DNA of 64,000 bases from positions 22,698 to 86,697 of the forward strand of contig NZ_LZIS01000260.1 in NCBI RefSeq assembly GCF_001667015.1, given 5' to 3'. Origin of the DNA: Mycobacterium sp. E3198 (GTDB lineage Bacteria > Actinomycetota > Actinomycetes > Mycobacteriales > Mycobacteriaceae). Both the position numbers and the translations under genes were made by a program. Below the pieces are notes generated by a model. It was given only the letters and a program-made list of their open reading frames with translations. It had not been told where the DNA came from and searched no databases. Every line of letters begins with the position of its first letter. The first letter of the stretch is position 1. Of the stretch, positions 24,954 through 32,557 are shown piece after piece.

Positions 24954-25520
24954 TCACGCCGGCTTGGTGCTGTCGACCTGATCGGAGTCGTATCCGATGA
25001 CGGGCGCCGAGTCGCCATAGACGTCCAGGGTATGGATGAAGCGGTGCAACCCCATCACCCCGGCGCAGGTAAACCCCAACTCGATGATCTGCGCGGCGGT
25101 GAAGTGCTCCCCCAGCCGCTTGTAAAACGCGTCGTCCATGGCGTGGTGATCCGAGGAGAGCAGGTCGAGGAACTCGACGGCCAGCTGCTCCTGCGGGGTC
25201 AGCGCGCCGTGTCCCGGCGCCAGCAGGCAGGCGACGTCCTCGTCGGTGATCGAGTCGTGCTTGCGCGACTGGCTGCACGGTTCGCACTCGCCGAGCTGGG
25301 CGCTGCGGATGCGCAGCAACTCCAGGATCCGGCCGCCCAGCAGCGTGCCGGCCCCCAGCGTGGTCCTGGCCGCGTTGACCTGGTCGAGCTGCGCGCTGCG
25401 GTACGCGAAGATCTGCAGGGGCACCGGCGTCGCGTACAGGCCGGCGGCCACGCCGGCCTCCACGATTTCGCGGGAATGGGAACTGAGCTCTTCCATCGGG
25501 ATTGGCGCAATACGCGGCAT
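24954..25520 (-). CDS. Carboxymuconolactone decarboxylase / AhpD-like protein
   Basis: A 188-residue all-helical CMD-family protein. 'CEPCSQSRKHD' near residue 79 gives the CxxC redox pair with downstream histidine found in AhpD-type alkylhydroperoxidases. A peroxide- or thiol-linked role is therefore plausible, though many such proteins have unknown substrates. It is upstream of the F420-type reductase in a two-gene operon and divergent from an SDR gene across 45 bp. Confidence 0.82.
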   Translation of the reverse strand: MPRIAPIPMEELSSHSREIVEAGVAAGLYATPVPLQIFAYRSAQLDQVNAARTTLGAGTLLGGRILELLRIRSAQLGECEPCSQSRKHDSITDEDVACLLAPGHGALTPQEQLAVEFLDLLSSDHHAMDDAFYKRLGEHFTAAQIIELGFTCAGVMGLHRFIHTLDVYGDSAPVIGYDSDQVDSTKPA

Positions 25521-25565
25521 CGAATCAGGCTAACTTTTTTGTGCGTCGGCCAAAAGGAGAACTCG

Positions 25566-26354
25566 ATGTCCAGACTTGCCGGAAAGGTCGCGATCGTCAC
25601 CGGGGGCGCGGGCGGAATCGGCGCGGCGACCGCGCACGAGTTGGCCCGCGAGGGCGCCGCGGTCGCGGTCGTCGACATCGACGAGGCCAAGGCCGCCGGG
25701 GTGGCCGACGAGATCCGGCGAACCGGGGCGCGGGCACTCGCGCTCGGCGGCGACCTCGCCGAGGAGGACACGGCGCGCCACGTGGTGCGGGCCACCGTCG
25801 CGGAGTTCGGCCGGGTCGATGTGCTGCACAACAACGCCGCGCTGACCGCGAGCGACTTCTTGTCGCGCGACACCACGGTGGCCGCGATGCCGCTGGACGT
25901 GTGGCGCCGGTCCTTGGACGTCAACCTCGGCAGCCAGCTGCTGATGTGCAAGTACGCCGTTCCCGAAATGCACAGGGGCGGAGGTGGTTCCATCGTCAAC
26001 ATGTCCTCGGGGGCGGCGCTGTCCGGTGATCGGACCCGGCTGGCCTACGGCGTGTCGAAATCCGGGGTGCACGCGCTGACGATGTACGTCGCGACCAGCG
26101 AGGGAAAGCGCGGCGTGCGGGCGAACACGATCGTGCCGGGGCTGATCCTGACCGATGCGGTGCGCGCGCACCTGTCCGAGGCGGTCATCGACAACCTGGG
26201 CCGCGCGACGTTGACGCCGTACCTCGGCGAGCCGAAAGACGTTGCCGAGCTGGTCGTTTTCCTGGCCTCGGAGCAGTCGCGGTACATCACCGGGCAGATG
26301 ATCGCGATCGATGGCGGGATGTCGGCGCACGTCGGCCTCGATACCGGCGACTAG
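25566..26354 (+). CDS. Short-chain dehydrogenase/reductase (SDR)
   Basis: A classical SDR of 262 residues: the nucleotide-binding 'TGGAGGIGAA' is near residue 12, 'DIDEA' after strand 2 suggests NAD(H), the 'NNAA' motif is near 90, and the catalytic serine with 'YGVSK' lies at about 145-165. It ends with 'GQMIAIDGGMSAH'. The substrate is unknown. An AGGAG site precedes the ATG at 25566. The frame is open far upstream through the divergent operon, which is a shadow. Its stop overlaps that of the next SDR tail-to-tail by 4 bp. Confidence 0.88.
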   Translation: MSRLAGKVAIVTGGAGGIGAATAHELAREGAAVAVVDIDEAKAAGVADEIRRTGARALALGGDLAEEDTARHVVRATVAEFGRVDVLHNNAALTASDFLSRDTTVAAMPLDVWRRSLDVNLGSQLLMCKYAVPEMHRGGGGSIVNMSSGAALSGDRTRLAYGVSKSGVHALTMYVATSEGKRGVRANTIVPGLILTDAVRAHLSEAVIDNLGRATLTPYLGEPKDVAELVVFLASEQSRYITGQMIAIDGGMSAHVGLDTGD

Positions 26355-27163
26355 CTGCTGGTCGGCCCCAGCGCGTACGCGCCGGTCTCCGGGTGGTGAT
26401 ACCAGCCGCTGGCGGCGTGGGTGCCGCCGTCGACGTGGATCGTCTGGCCGGTGATGTAGCTGGACATTCCGGAGGCGAGAAAGACTGCCGCGCCGGCCAT
26501 TTCGTCGACGTGACCGGCGCGCCCCATCGGCACGGTGAGGCCGAACCGCTGCTCGGAGCCGGGCGGCGCGATCGCCCGGATGCCTTCGGTCAGGGTGATG
26601 TCGGGCGCCAGCGCGTTGACCCGTATGCCGTGCGGCGCGAGTTCCAGCGCCGCGGTCTTCGTGTAGTTGATGACGCCCGCCTTGGCGGCGGCGTAGGTCG
26701 CGTAACCGGGCGCCGCGCGCACGCCCTCGATGGAGGTGACGCTGATGATGCTGCCCGGCAGCTTCTGTTCGACGAGGATGCGCGCCACCCGCTGCGTGCA
26801 CAGGTAAACGTGGCGCAGGTTGGCCTTGTACAGTGCGTCCCAACCGTTTTCGCTGGTGTCGAGGATCCCCGACCAGAACACCCCGCCGGCGTTGTTGACC
26901 AGGATGCTCACGGTGCCGAGCTCGGCGGCCGTCTGCGCCAGCGCGGCATCCACCGCGGCACTGTCGCGGACGTCGACGGTAAGGCCCAGCGCGCCGATCT
27001 CCTCGGCGGCCGAGGCGCACGAGTCGGGGTTGCGTTCCCAGATCGCGACCCGCGCGCCGAAGGCCTTCAGCCCCGCCGCGATGCCGCGGCCGATGCCCGC
27101 GCCCCCGCCGGTGACCACCGCGACACGGTCGGTGAGAAGAACGCTGGAGGGATCGAGTGTCAT
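26351..27163 (-). CDS. Short-chain dehydrogenase/reductase (SDR)
   Basis: A classical SDR of 270 residues. 'TGGGAGIGRG' near residue 17 binds the cofactor, 'NNAGG' lies near 92, and the catalytic 'YATYAAAK' is near 160. The C-terminus carries 'TGQTIHVDGG'. I chose the ATG at 27163, since the ten residues encoded before it are unlike the family. It faces the epimerase-like gene across an AT-rich 82-bp promoter region and converges on the other SDR. The pair may serve one catabolic route, but the substrate is unknown. Confidence 0.87.
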   Translation of the reverse strand: MTLDPSSVLLTDRVAVVTGGGAGIGRGIAAGLKAFGARVAIWERNPDSCASAAEEIGALGLTVDVRDSAAVDAALAQTAAELGTVSILVNNAGGVFWSGILDTSENGWDALYKANLRHVYLCTQRVARILVEQKLPGSIISVTSIEGVRAAPGYATYAAAKAGVINYTKTAALELAPHGIRVNALAPDITLTEGIRAIAPPGSEQRFGLTVPMGRAGHVDEMAGAAVFLASGMSSYITGQTIHVDGGTHAASGWYHHPETGAYALGPTSS

Positions 27164-27245
27164 GCAGAAGAATATAGAACAATACGACGTCAAGGTTTAC
27201 AGTCTTTACTAATTATGTTTGATATGTAATTGACGGAGGGCCGCC
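27164..27245. promoter_or_regulatory. AT-rich divergent promoter region
   Basis: 82 bp between the divergent SDR (minus) and epimerase-like (plus) genes, strikingly AT-rich for this genome over 27165-27232. It holds a GACGTC palindrome and a short AATTA/TAATT inverted repeat at about 27210-27231. It should contain both promoters; the nearby TetR-type regulator is a candidate binder. Confidence 0.4.
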
Positions 27246-28235
27246 ATGACCAGCACGATCTTCGTCACCGGCGCGACCGGGCAGACCGGCGGCAACGTGT
27301 GCCGGCAGTTGATCGAACGGGGCGACCGCGTGCGCGCGCTGGTGCGCAATCCCGACGACGCGACCGCGCTGAGCGGGATCGGTGTGGAACTGGTCAAGGG
27401 CGACATCACCGACGCCGACGACGTGCTGCGCGCGGCCAAGGGCGCCGAGGCGGCCATTCACTGCGCGGCGCTGCTCGGCGGCGCGAGCCAGGACCTGGCG
27501 GACTTCGAGGCCGTCAACATGGTCGGCACCGCGCACGTCCTGGACGCGGCCAAAGCCCACGGCATGCGTCGCGTCGTCGCCCTGAGCACCGCCACGTTCC
27601 TCGACCTGAGCACCGGCGTCGACTTCGAAGAGGCACCCGTGCTGCGCAACCCGCCGGGCGACCCCTACACCGTCACCAAATTCGCCGCCTTCCTCGACGC
27701 GCACCAGCGTGCCGCCGCGGGCGAGGACGTGCTGACCTGCCACCCCGGCGCGATCTTCGGGCCGGGCCTGGTCGTCGAACGCGCCTTGCACCGCACCAGC
27801 TTCAACCGCGTGCTGCTGGCCGGCATGCGCGGAAAGATCAAGCGTTACTTGGCTTTTCCGGTGACCTGGGTGGCTGGGGCCGACGTCGCGAAGGGCTCGA
27901 TCGCGGCGCTGGACAAAGGGGTGGCAGGCGAGCGCTACCTGCTGGTCGGCCGGCCCGAGGACACGTTCAGCACCGCCGGGGGCATCAATCGCGCGTGTGA
28001 GATCGCCGGCATCGACCATCGCGTCGAGGATCTGGACTACCGCACGGATCCCGAGGCGCTGACCGCCGAATTCGGCCCCACCCTGATGGCGATCGCGGCG
28101 GCCGCGGCCAAGAGCGAGCGCCGGCCCAGGGCGACCGACAACCTGACCACCCGGCGCCTCGGCTATGCGCCCATGTCCTTCGATGACGGCCTGCGACTGC
28201 TGATCTCGTGGCTGCGCGAGCTCGGCAAGCTGTAG
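27246..28235 (+). CDS. NAD(P)-dependent epimerase/dehydratase-family protein
   Basis: An extended-SDR protein of 329 residues. 'VTGATGQTGGN' near residue 7 binds the dinucleotide and the catalytic 'YTVTK' lies near 142, with 'HPGAIFGPG' typical of the dihydroflavonol-reductase/3-beta-HSD-like branch. The exact reaction cannot be read from sequence. It is followed 8 bp downstream by a TetR-family regulator in the same direction, suggesting an autoregulated two-gene operon. Confidence 0.83.
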   Translation: MTSTIFVTGATGQTGGNVCRQLIERGDRVRALVRNPDDATALSGIGVELVKGDITDADDVLRAAKGAEAAIHCAALLGGASQDLADFEAVNMVGTAHVLDAAKAHGMRRVVALSTATFLDLSTGVDFEEAPVLRNPPGDPYTVTKFAAFLDAHQRAAAGEDVLTCHPGAIFGPGLVVERALHRTSFNRVLLAGMRGKIKRYLAFPVTWVAGADVAKGSIAALDKGVAGERYLLVGRPEDTFSTAGGINRACEIAGIDHRVEDLDYRTDPEALTAEFGPTLMAIAAAAAKSERRPRATDNLTTRRLGYAPMSFDDGLRLLISWLRELGKL

Positions 28236-28243
28236 GGGTCGCC

Positions 28244-28783
28244 GTGGTGGATCTGGCCGATCGGATCCTCGACGCGGCCCAGCGGCTGGTGTTCCGGGCG
28301 GGGGCCCGCAAGTTGTCGCTGTCCGACGTGGCGGCCCGGGCCGGGGTGTCGCGGCCCACGCTCTATCGGTACTTCGCGTCCAAGGAGGAGCTCATCGACG
28401 CGCTCGGGAAACGCGAGCGCCGGCGCTTCAACGCCGCGATGGACCAGGCGATGTTTGGCGTCGTCGGGGTCGCCCGGCTGGAGGCCGCGGTGGACGTCGT
28501 CGCCACCTTCGTCGAGGCCCAACCGCCCGGCCGGCTGCTCGACCTGGAGCCGGCGTTCGCGCACGACCAGATGGCGCAGGCGTTGCCGATGCTCGCCGAC
28601 GGGTTGACGACCGTCTTGCGGCGCTGCGCCCGCGAGGGCGCCTTCGCCACGGCGGTGGATCCCCGCGACCTCGCCGGCGCCGTCGCGCGAACCGCGCTGA
28701 GCCACTACATCTTTCCCGACGCCGACCGCGCCGCGGCGCGCCGCGAGATCCGGGCGGCGGCCGGTCTTACGCGTCGCTGGTAG
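28244..28783 (+). CDS. TetR-family transcriptional regulator
   Basis: A 179-residue regulator: an N-terminal helix-turn-helix (about 5-50, 'LSDVAARAGVSRPTLYRYFASKEEL') and a variable ligand-binding helical domain. GTG at 28244 (or the adjacent GTG at 28247) gives a compact N-terminus; an upstream in-frame GTG at 28208 would overlap the previous gene. Its last 17 bp overlap the peroxiredoxin gene tail-to-tail. Likely targets are the epimerase-like gene and the AT-rich divergent promoter upstream. Confidence 0.86.
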   Translation: MVDLADRILDAAQRLVFRAGARKLSLSDVAARAGVSRPTLYRYFASKEELIDALGKRERRRFNAAMDQAMFGVVGVARLEAAVDVVATFVEAQPPGRLLDLEPAFAHDQMAQALPMLADGLTTVLRRCAREGAFATAVDPRDLAGAVARTALSHYIFPDADRAAARREIRAAAGLTRRW

Positions 28784-29501
28784 CGCGAATCGCGGATTCG
28801 ACTTCGTCGGCGGTGAGTTCCTTGGTGCAAAAAAACCAGTCCTCACAATGGGTCCTATCCGTGTGCCCGCGCATGCGCTCCTCGGCGGTGCCCGCGGAGC
28901 CGGGAGCAGACAGGATCACCGGGTCACCGGGGCGCCAATCGGCGGGCGTTGCGACGCCGAAGTGATCCGCCGTCTGCAGCGCCTTGACCACGCGCAGTAG
29001 TTCGTCGAAGTTACGGCCGAGACTGAGCGGGTAGTAGATGATCGCACGGATGGTGCCCTGGGGATCGATGACGAAAACCGCTCGCACCGCCTTGGTCGAG
29101 TCTTCGCCGGGCATGATCATCCCGTATCTCTTGGCCACTTCCATCGAGACGTCTTCGATGACCGGATAAGCGATTTCGATGTCTTTGAGTCCACGGAAGG
29201 CGATCTTGTCCTTGATCGTCCGTAGCCAGGCGATGTGGCTGTAGAGCCCGTCGACCGACAGCCCCACCAGCTCAGTGTTGTACGTCGCAAACTGGTGCTG
29301 CATCGACGCAAAGGTCATGAGCTCGGTGGTGCAGACGGGGGTGAAGTCAGCCGGGTGAGAGAACAGGATCACCCATTTGCCTTGGTAGTCAGCGGGAAAG
29401 TTGATCTCACCCTGGGTGGTCGGGGCGGTGAATGCGGGAGCGGGGTCACCGATGCGCGGCATCTGCGTGGTCGCGACGGCTCCGTCGGAATCGATGCTCA
29501 T
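28767..29501 (-). CDS. Peroxiredoxin (Prx6/archaeal type with C-terminal Cys pair)
   Basis: A 244-residue thiol peroxidase reducing hydrogen peroxide or organic peroxides. The peroxidatic Cys57 is in 'PADFTPVCTTE'. It is longer than AhpC or AhpE, and after a 1-Cys-type dimer domain it ends with 'HCEDWFFCTK' near residue 220, a two-cysteine segment reminiscent of the archaeal Prx6-like enzymes. The ATG at 29501 has a good AGGAAGGA site, and the frame's upstream extension was dropped. It is the third gene of a thioredoxin, small Cys-rich protein, peroxiredoxin series, so the thioredoxin is a plausible reductant. Confidence 0.88.
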   Translation of the reverse strand: MSIDSDGAVATTQMPRIGDPAPAFTAPTTQGEINFPADYQGKWVILFSHPADFTPVCTTELMTFASMQHQFATYNTELVGLSVDGLYSHIAWLRTIKDKIAFRGLKDIEIAYPVIEDVSMEVAKRYGMIMPGEDSTKAVRAVFVIDPQGTIRAIIYYPLSLGRNFDELLRVVKALQTADHFGVATPADWRPGDPVILSAPGSAGTAEERMRGHTDRTHCEDWFFCTKELTADEVESAIRATSDA

Positions 29502-29561
29502 GGCATTCCGTCCTTCCTGATTCTCAACTCGCATCGTCGTTGCGTCTTGGTAAGCGTGCGC

Positions 29562-29714
29562 CTAATCCGCCCTCACCGAGTAGGGCCGATTGTCACGTTG
29601 ACGGCAGGTGCATCGTTGGCCCGGGGGAACCGATTTCATGACGTGGTCCGCATGCGCGCCGCAGCCCGCCCACGTGATCTTGCCGCAATGCACGCAGCGC
29701 ACCGGGTGGCACAT
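29562..29714 (-). CDS. 50-aa Cys-rich zinc-ribbon-like protein
   Basis: A 50-codon ORF between the thioredoxin stop (11 bp upstream) and the peroxiredoxin start (60 bp downstream), same strand. Six cysteines are arranged as C2, 'CVHC' (7, 10), C18, and 'CTC' (35, 37), with three histidines (3, 9, 21 and also 24), which would suit a zinc ribbon or redox knuckle. The segment 'GKITWAGCGAH' looks like a conserved core that I associate with short actinobacterial proteins. The function is unknown; the operon suggests a thiol or metal role. Coding support is motif- and context-based. Confidence 0.7.
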   Translation of the reverse strand: MCHPVRCVHCGKITWAGCGAHADHVMKSVPPGQRCTCRQRDNRPYSVRAD

Positions 29715-29725
29715 GATGGGCGCGG

Positions 29726-30100
29726 CTATCCCGTTGCGGCCGCTTCGCGTTCGGCGATCGCGGCGCGCACCTGCTCCATGTCGAGATCCTTGATCTTGTC
29801 GATCAGCTCCTCGAGCGCCGCTTGCGGCAGCGCGCCGGGCTGGCTGTAGACGAGGATCCCGTCGCGGAACGCCATGAGGGTCGGAACCGATCGAATGCCC
29901 ACCGCCGCGGCCCGTTCCCGCTCCGCGTCGCTGTCAACCTTGGCGAAGACGACGTCCGGGTGGCCCTGGGCGGACCGTTCGAAGACCGGTGCGAAAGCCC
30001 GGCAGGGCCCGCACCACGATGCCCAGAAGTCGATGAGCACGATCGGGTTTTCCTCAATCGTCGTCTCGAAATCGGCGGCGGTCAGCGCTTTTACGGACAT
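29726..30100 (-). CDS. Thioredoxin
   Basis: A 124-residue thioredoxin with the classic active site 'WCGPC' at residues 29-33, the cis-proline in 'RSVPTL', and an extra alanine/glutamate-rich C-terminal helix of about 15 residues beyond the usual 105-110. The ATG at 30100 has an AAAGGA site; seven upstream in-frame residues were left out. It is first in the operon with the 50-aa Cys-rich protein and the peroxiredoxin. Its promoter carries a RicR/CsoR-like box between -35 and -10, so a metal- or sulfur-responsive repressor probably controls the unit. Confidence 0.92.
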   Translation of the reverse strand: MSVKALTAADFETTIEENPIVLIDFWASWCGPCRAFAPVFERSAQGHPDVVFAKVDSDAERERAAAVGIRSVPTLMAFRDGILVYSQPGALPQAALEELIDKIKDLDMEQVRAAIAEREAAATG

Positions 30101-30137
30101 AGCTCGCATCCTTTCGTACATGGTGCCCTGTGTAACA

Positions 30138-30165
30138 CTAATACCCCCATGGGTATTTCTGTCAA
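30138..30165 (-). promoter_or_regulatory. Thioredoxin-operon promoter with RicR/CsoR-like operator
   Basis: On the minus strand a perfect TTGACA -35 (30165-30160) and a TATTAG -10 (30143-30138) are separated by 16 bp. The palindromic box ATACCC-CCAT-GGGTAT (30141-30156, read on plus) fills the spacer and overlaps the -10. It also fits TACCC-N5-GGTA, the RicR consensus. The layout implies repression by exclusion of RNA polymerase. Confidence 0.65.
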
Positions 30166-30263
30166 CAGCCTATGTGCCGCTCGGCCCACCCGCAAGGGGA
30201 CCTTTGGCCCTTAATCTCGCCGGTGCACCGCCGCATAGTGGGGTCAGGCGGGCGGCTGGCGCC

Positions 30264-30283
30264 ATATACCCCCATGGGTATAT
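30264..30283 (+). promoter_or_regulatory. RicR/CsoR-like operator upstream of the SQR-like gene
   Basis: Perfect 8-bp arms ATATACCC and GGGTATAT flank CCAT; the central 16 bp are identical to the box in the divergent thioredoxin promoter. It lies 50 bp before the ATG at 30333 and contains TATAT, which may form part of the -10. Confidence 0.65.
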
Positions 30284-30332
30284 GCTGGTTTTAGCCCTGA
30301 GCCCGTCGGGCAGGTCTCACTGAGGAGCCGCA

Positions 30333-31787
30333 ATGGCACGAGTCGTCATCCTTGGCGCTGGTATCGCCGGACATACCGCCGCGCTGCATCTGCGTCGGTG
30401 GCTACCCCGGACCCACGAGATCGTCGTGGTGTCGCCAAATCCGGACTGGAACTGGATTCCCTCCAACATCTGGGTCGGCGTCGGCCGGATGGAGGCGACC
30501 AAGGTCCTCATCCCCCTCCGGCCCATCTACCAACGGAAGGGCATCGTCTTCCACCAAGGCTTCGCCACCGCGATCCGTCCCGAGGGCACGGCGGAGCAGC
30601 CGGCGCCGTCGGTGGACTTCACCTATACCGACGAGGAGCGCCGCGGCCAGGCCGGCTCGCTGACCTACGACTACCTCGTCAACGCCACCGGCCCGCAGCT
30701 GAACTTCGGCGCCACTCCCGGCCTCGGACCCGACGGACACTCGCACTCCGTCTGCACCGCCGACCACGCCGTCGAAGCGGCCGAGGCGCTCGATCGGGTC
30801 ATCGCCAGACTGAAGGCCGGCGAAAAGCAGCGCATTGTCATCGGGGTCGGGCACGGCACCTGCACCTGCGAGGGCGCGGCGTTCGAATACACCTTCAACG
30901 TCGAGCATGTCTTGCGCGCCGCCGGCGTGCGCGACCTCGCCGAAATCGTTTACCTCACCAACGAGTACGAGCTGGGCGACTTCGGCGTCAACGGCATGAG
31001 CTTCGTCGACAAGGGATTCGTCCAATCCAGCCGGCTGTGGACCGAGTCGCTGTTCCGCGAGCGCGGCGTCAAGGCCATCACCCAGGCCGCCGTGCACGAG
31101 GTGATGGAAGGCAAGCTGCGCTATGAGCAGCTCAACGGCAAGGAGTACGACCTGGACTTCGACTTCGCGATGCTGCTGCCCCCGTTCAAGGGCGCCACCC
31201 TGGCCGCCTACGACAAGGACGGCAAGGACATCACGTCCGTCCTGTTCGCGCCGTCGGGCTTTCTCAAAGTCGACGCCGACTACTCGGGCAAGCCGTACGA
31301 CGAATGGTCCGCCGAGGACTGGCCGCACACCTATGAGTCTCCGGCGTACCCGAACATTTTCGCGCCCGGCATTGCGTTCGCGCCCCCGCACCCAATTTCC
31401 CGGCCGCGCAAGAGTCCGAACGGCACCGTCATCACCCCCAGCCCGCCGCGGACCGGCATGCCGTCCGGCATCATGGCCAAGACCGTCGCCGAGACGATCC
31501 GGGACCGCATCAACAACCCGTCGGCCCCGGCCCACCGCGCCTCGATGGCAACCATGGGGGCCGCGTGCGTCGCCTCGGCCGGGACCGGCTTGCGCAAGGG
31601 CTCGGCCGCGGCGATGACCATGTTCCCGGTGGTCCCCAACCCGGCGAAGTACCCGCAGACCGGCCGTGACGTCGCCGGCACCTCCGGCGAACTGGGCCTG
31701 GCCGGCCACTGGATCAAGCTGATGCTGCATTACCTGTTCATCTACAAGGCCAAGGCCAGGCCGTTCTGGTGGCTGATCCCGGAGTGA
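30333..31787 (+). CDS. Sulfide:quinone oxidoreductase-like FAD flavoprotein
   Basis: A 484-residue FAD/NAD(P)-linked disulfide-reductase-fold protein. The N-terminal dinucleotide motif 'ILGAGIAGHTAA' is near residue 6. Cysteines at about 141, 177/179 ('GTCTCEG') and 412 are placed like the three redox cysteines of sulfide:quinone oxidoreductases. An aromatic, basic C-terminus ('HWIKLMLHYLFIYKAK') suits membrane attachment. It would oxidise sulfide, passing electrons to menaquinone and forming persulfide/polysulfide. The family call is good; the substrate is inferred. The ATG follows a GAGGAG site. A 58-aa protein gene follows at once. Confidence 0.82.
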   Translation: MARVVILGAGIAGHTAALHLRRWLPRTHEIVVVSPNPDWNWIPSNIWVGVGRMEATKVLIPLRPIYQRKGIVFHQGFATAIRPEGTAEQPAPSVDFTYTDEERRGQAGSLTYDYLVNATGPQLNFGATPGLGPDGHSHSVCTADHAVEAAEALDRVIARLKAGEKQRIVIGVGHGTCTCEGAAFEYTFNVEHVLRAAGVRDLAEIVYLTNEYELGDFGVNGMSFVDKGFVQSSRLWTESLFRERGVKAITQAAVHEVMEGKLRYEQLNGKEYDLDFDFAMLLPPFKGATLAAYDKDGKDITSVLFAPSGFLKVDADYSGKPYDEWSAEDWPHTYESPAYPNIFAPGIAFAPPHPISRPRKSPNGTVITPSPPRTGMPSGIMAKTVAETIRDRINNPSAPAHRASMATMGAACVASAGTGLRKGSAAAMTMFPVVPNPAKYPQTGRDVAGTSGELGLAGHWIKLMLHYLFIYKAKARPFWWLIPE

Positions 31788-31798
31788 AAGGCGATCCC

Positions 31799-31975
31799 AT
31801 GGGCGACGACAACATCTATTCCGAGGTGGACGCTCGTACGGCCGAACGCATCGCCGACGCTCCGCTGCCAACCCGTGCCACGCTGCGGATGCGGCAGAAC
31901 CTGCTCGTCCAGTTCTGGCGGTTCGTTCGGATCAACCTCAAGATGATGCGGATCATCACCAGCGGACACGGCTGA
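31799..31975 (+). CDS. 58-aa basic protein paired with the SQR-like gene
   Basis: A 58-residue protein: an acidic, threonine/arginine-rich N-terminal half and an amphipathic, basic C-terminal half ('QFWRFVRINLKMMRII') that could bind membrane. The ATG at 31799, 11 bp after the SQR-like stop with a GAAAGG site, is preferred to a GTG at 31769 that would overlap the previous gene. No known family is recognised; an accessory or membrane-docking role for the flavoprotein is only a guess from pairing. Confidence 0.65.
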   Translation: MGDDNIYSEVDARTAERIADAPLPTRATLRMRQNLLVQFWRFVRINLKMMRIITSGHG

Positions 31976-31996
31976 GCGGCGCATGGTGAATTCCGC

Positions 31997-32527
31997 TCAG
32001 CCCAGCTGAAACTTCGTGGCGCCGAACGGCTCCGATGTGCCGAGGGCGAACACCGTCGTCGCCTCGACGCGATAGGCATGCCACGGCGCCGGGCCGGCGG
32101 ACGGGGCGCTGAACTCCGCCGTCAGCGCGTCTCCCGCTACCTCGCAGGGCCACCCGCCGCGGGCGAAAGTGTCTGCCACGGAAGCCAATTCGCCCGAATC
32201 GGTCACCCGCTCGGCGGCGCCTTCGACGACGAGGTCGAACGGATCGGTGGCGACACTGAGCACGCACCGGGCGTCGCGGGCCAAGTTCCGGGACTTGCGG
32301 GTCGCGGGCCCGGACGTGAAATACCAGGCCCCACCCCACCGGACCACCCCGACCGGCATCACATGCGGGCTGCCGTCGGGATTGATCGTCGTCAGCCACA
32401 CCGTGTGGCGGTGCGGACCGCCGGTTTCCGGCGCCTGCGTCAGCTCAGCGTCCAACACGGCGTTGACGCGACCCCACTCGATCGTCGGTGCCCCGTACCC
32501 GTCGAGATTGCGTTCTGTGATTCTCAT
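31997..32527 (-). CDS. Pyridoxamine-5'-phosphate-oxidase-like (FDOR-B-like) protein
   Basis: A 176-residue split-barrel flavin/F420-binding protein. 'HTVWLTTINPDGSPHVMPVG' near residue 42 and 'YFTSGPATRKSRNLARD' near 70 are characteristic of the PNPOx-like fold, the second with basic residues for the cofactor phosphate. In mycobacteria such proteins use FMN, F420 or biliverdin-type ligands. The substrate is unknown. It is downstream of the NUDIX gene on the same strand, 30 bp apart. Confidence 0.8.
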   Translation of the reverse strand: MRITERNLDGYGAPTIEWGRVNAVLDAELTQAPETGGPHRHTVWLTTINPDGSPHVMPVGVVRWGGAWYFTSGPATRKSRNLARDARCVLSVATDPFDLVVEGAAERVTDSGELASVADTFARGGWPCEVAGDALTAEFSAPSAGPAPWHAYRVEATTVFALGTSEPFGATKFQLG

Positions 32528-32557
32528 GCCGGTACTGACCCCTGCCGGGTGGGGAAT

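Noticed and set aside
27164..27245. KstR-type steroid operator in the divergent SDR promoter
   Set aside because: One TAGAAC half-site is present near 27173, but the second half GTTCTA is absent.
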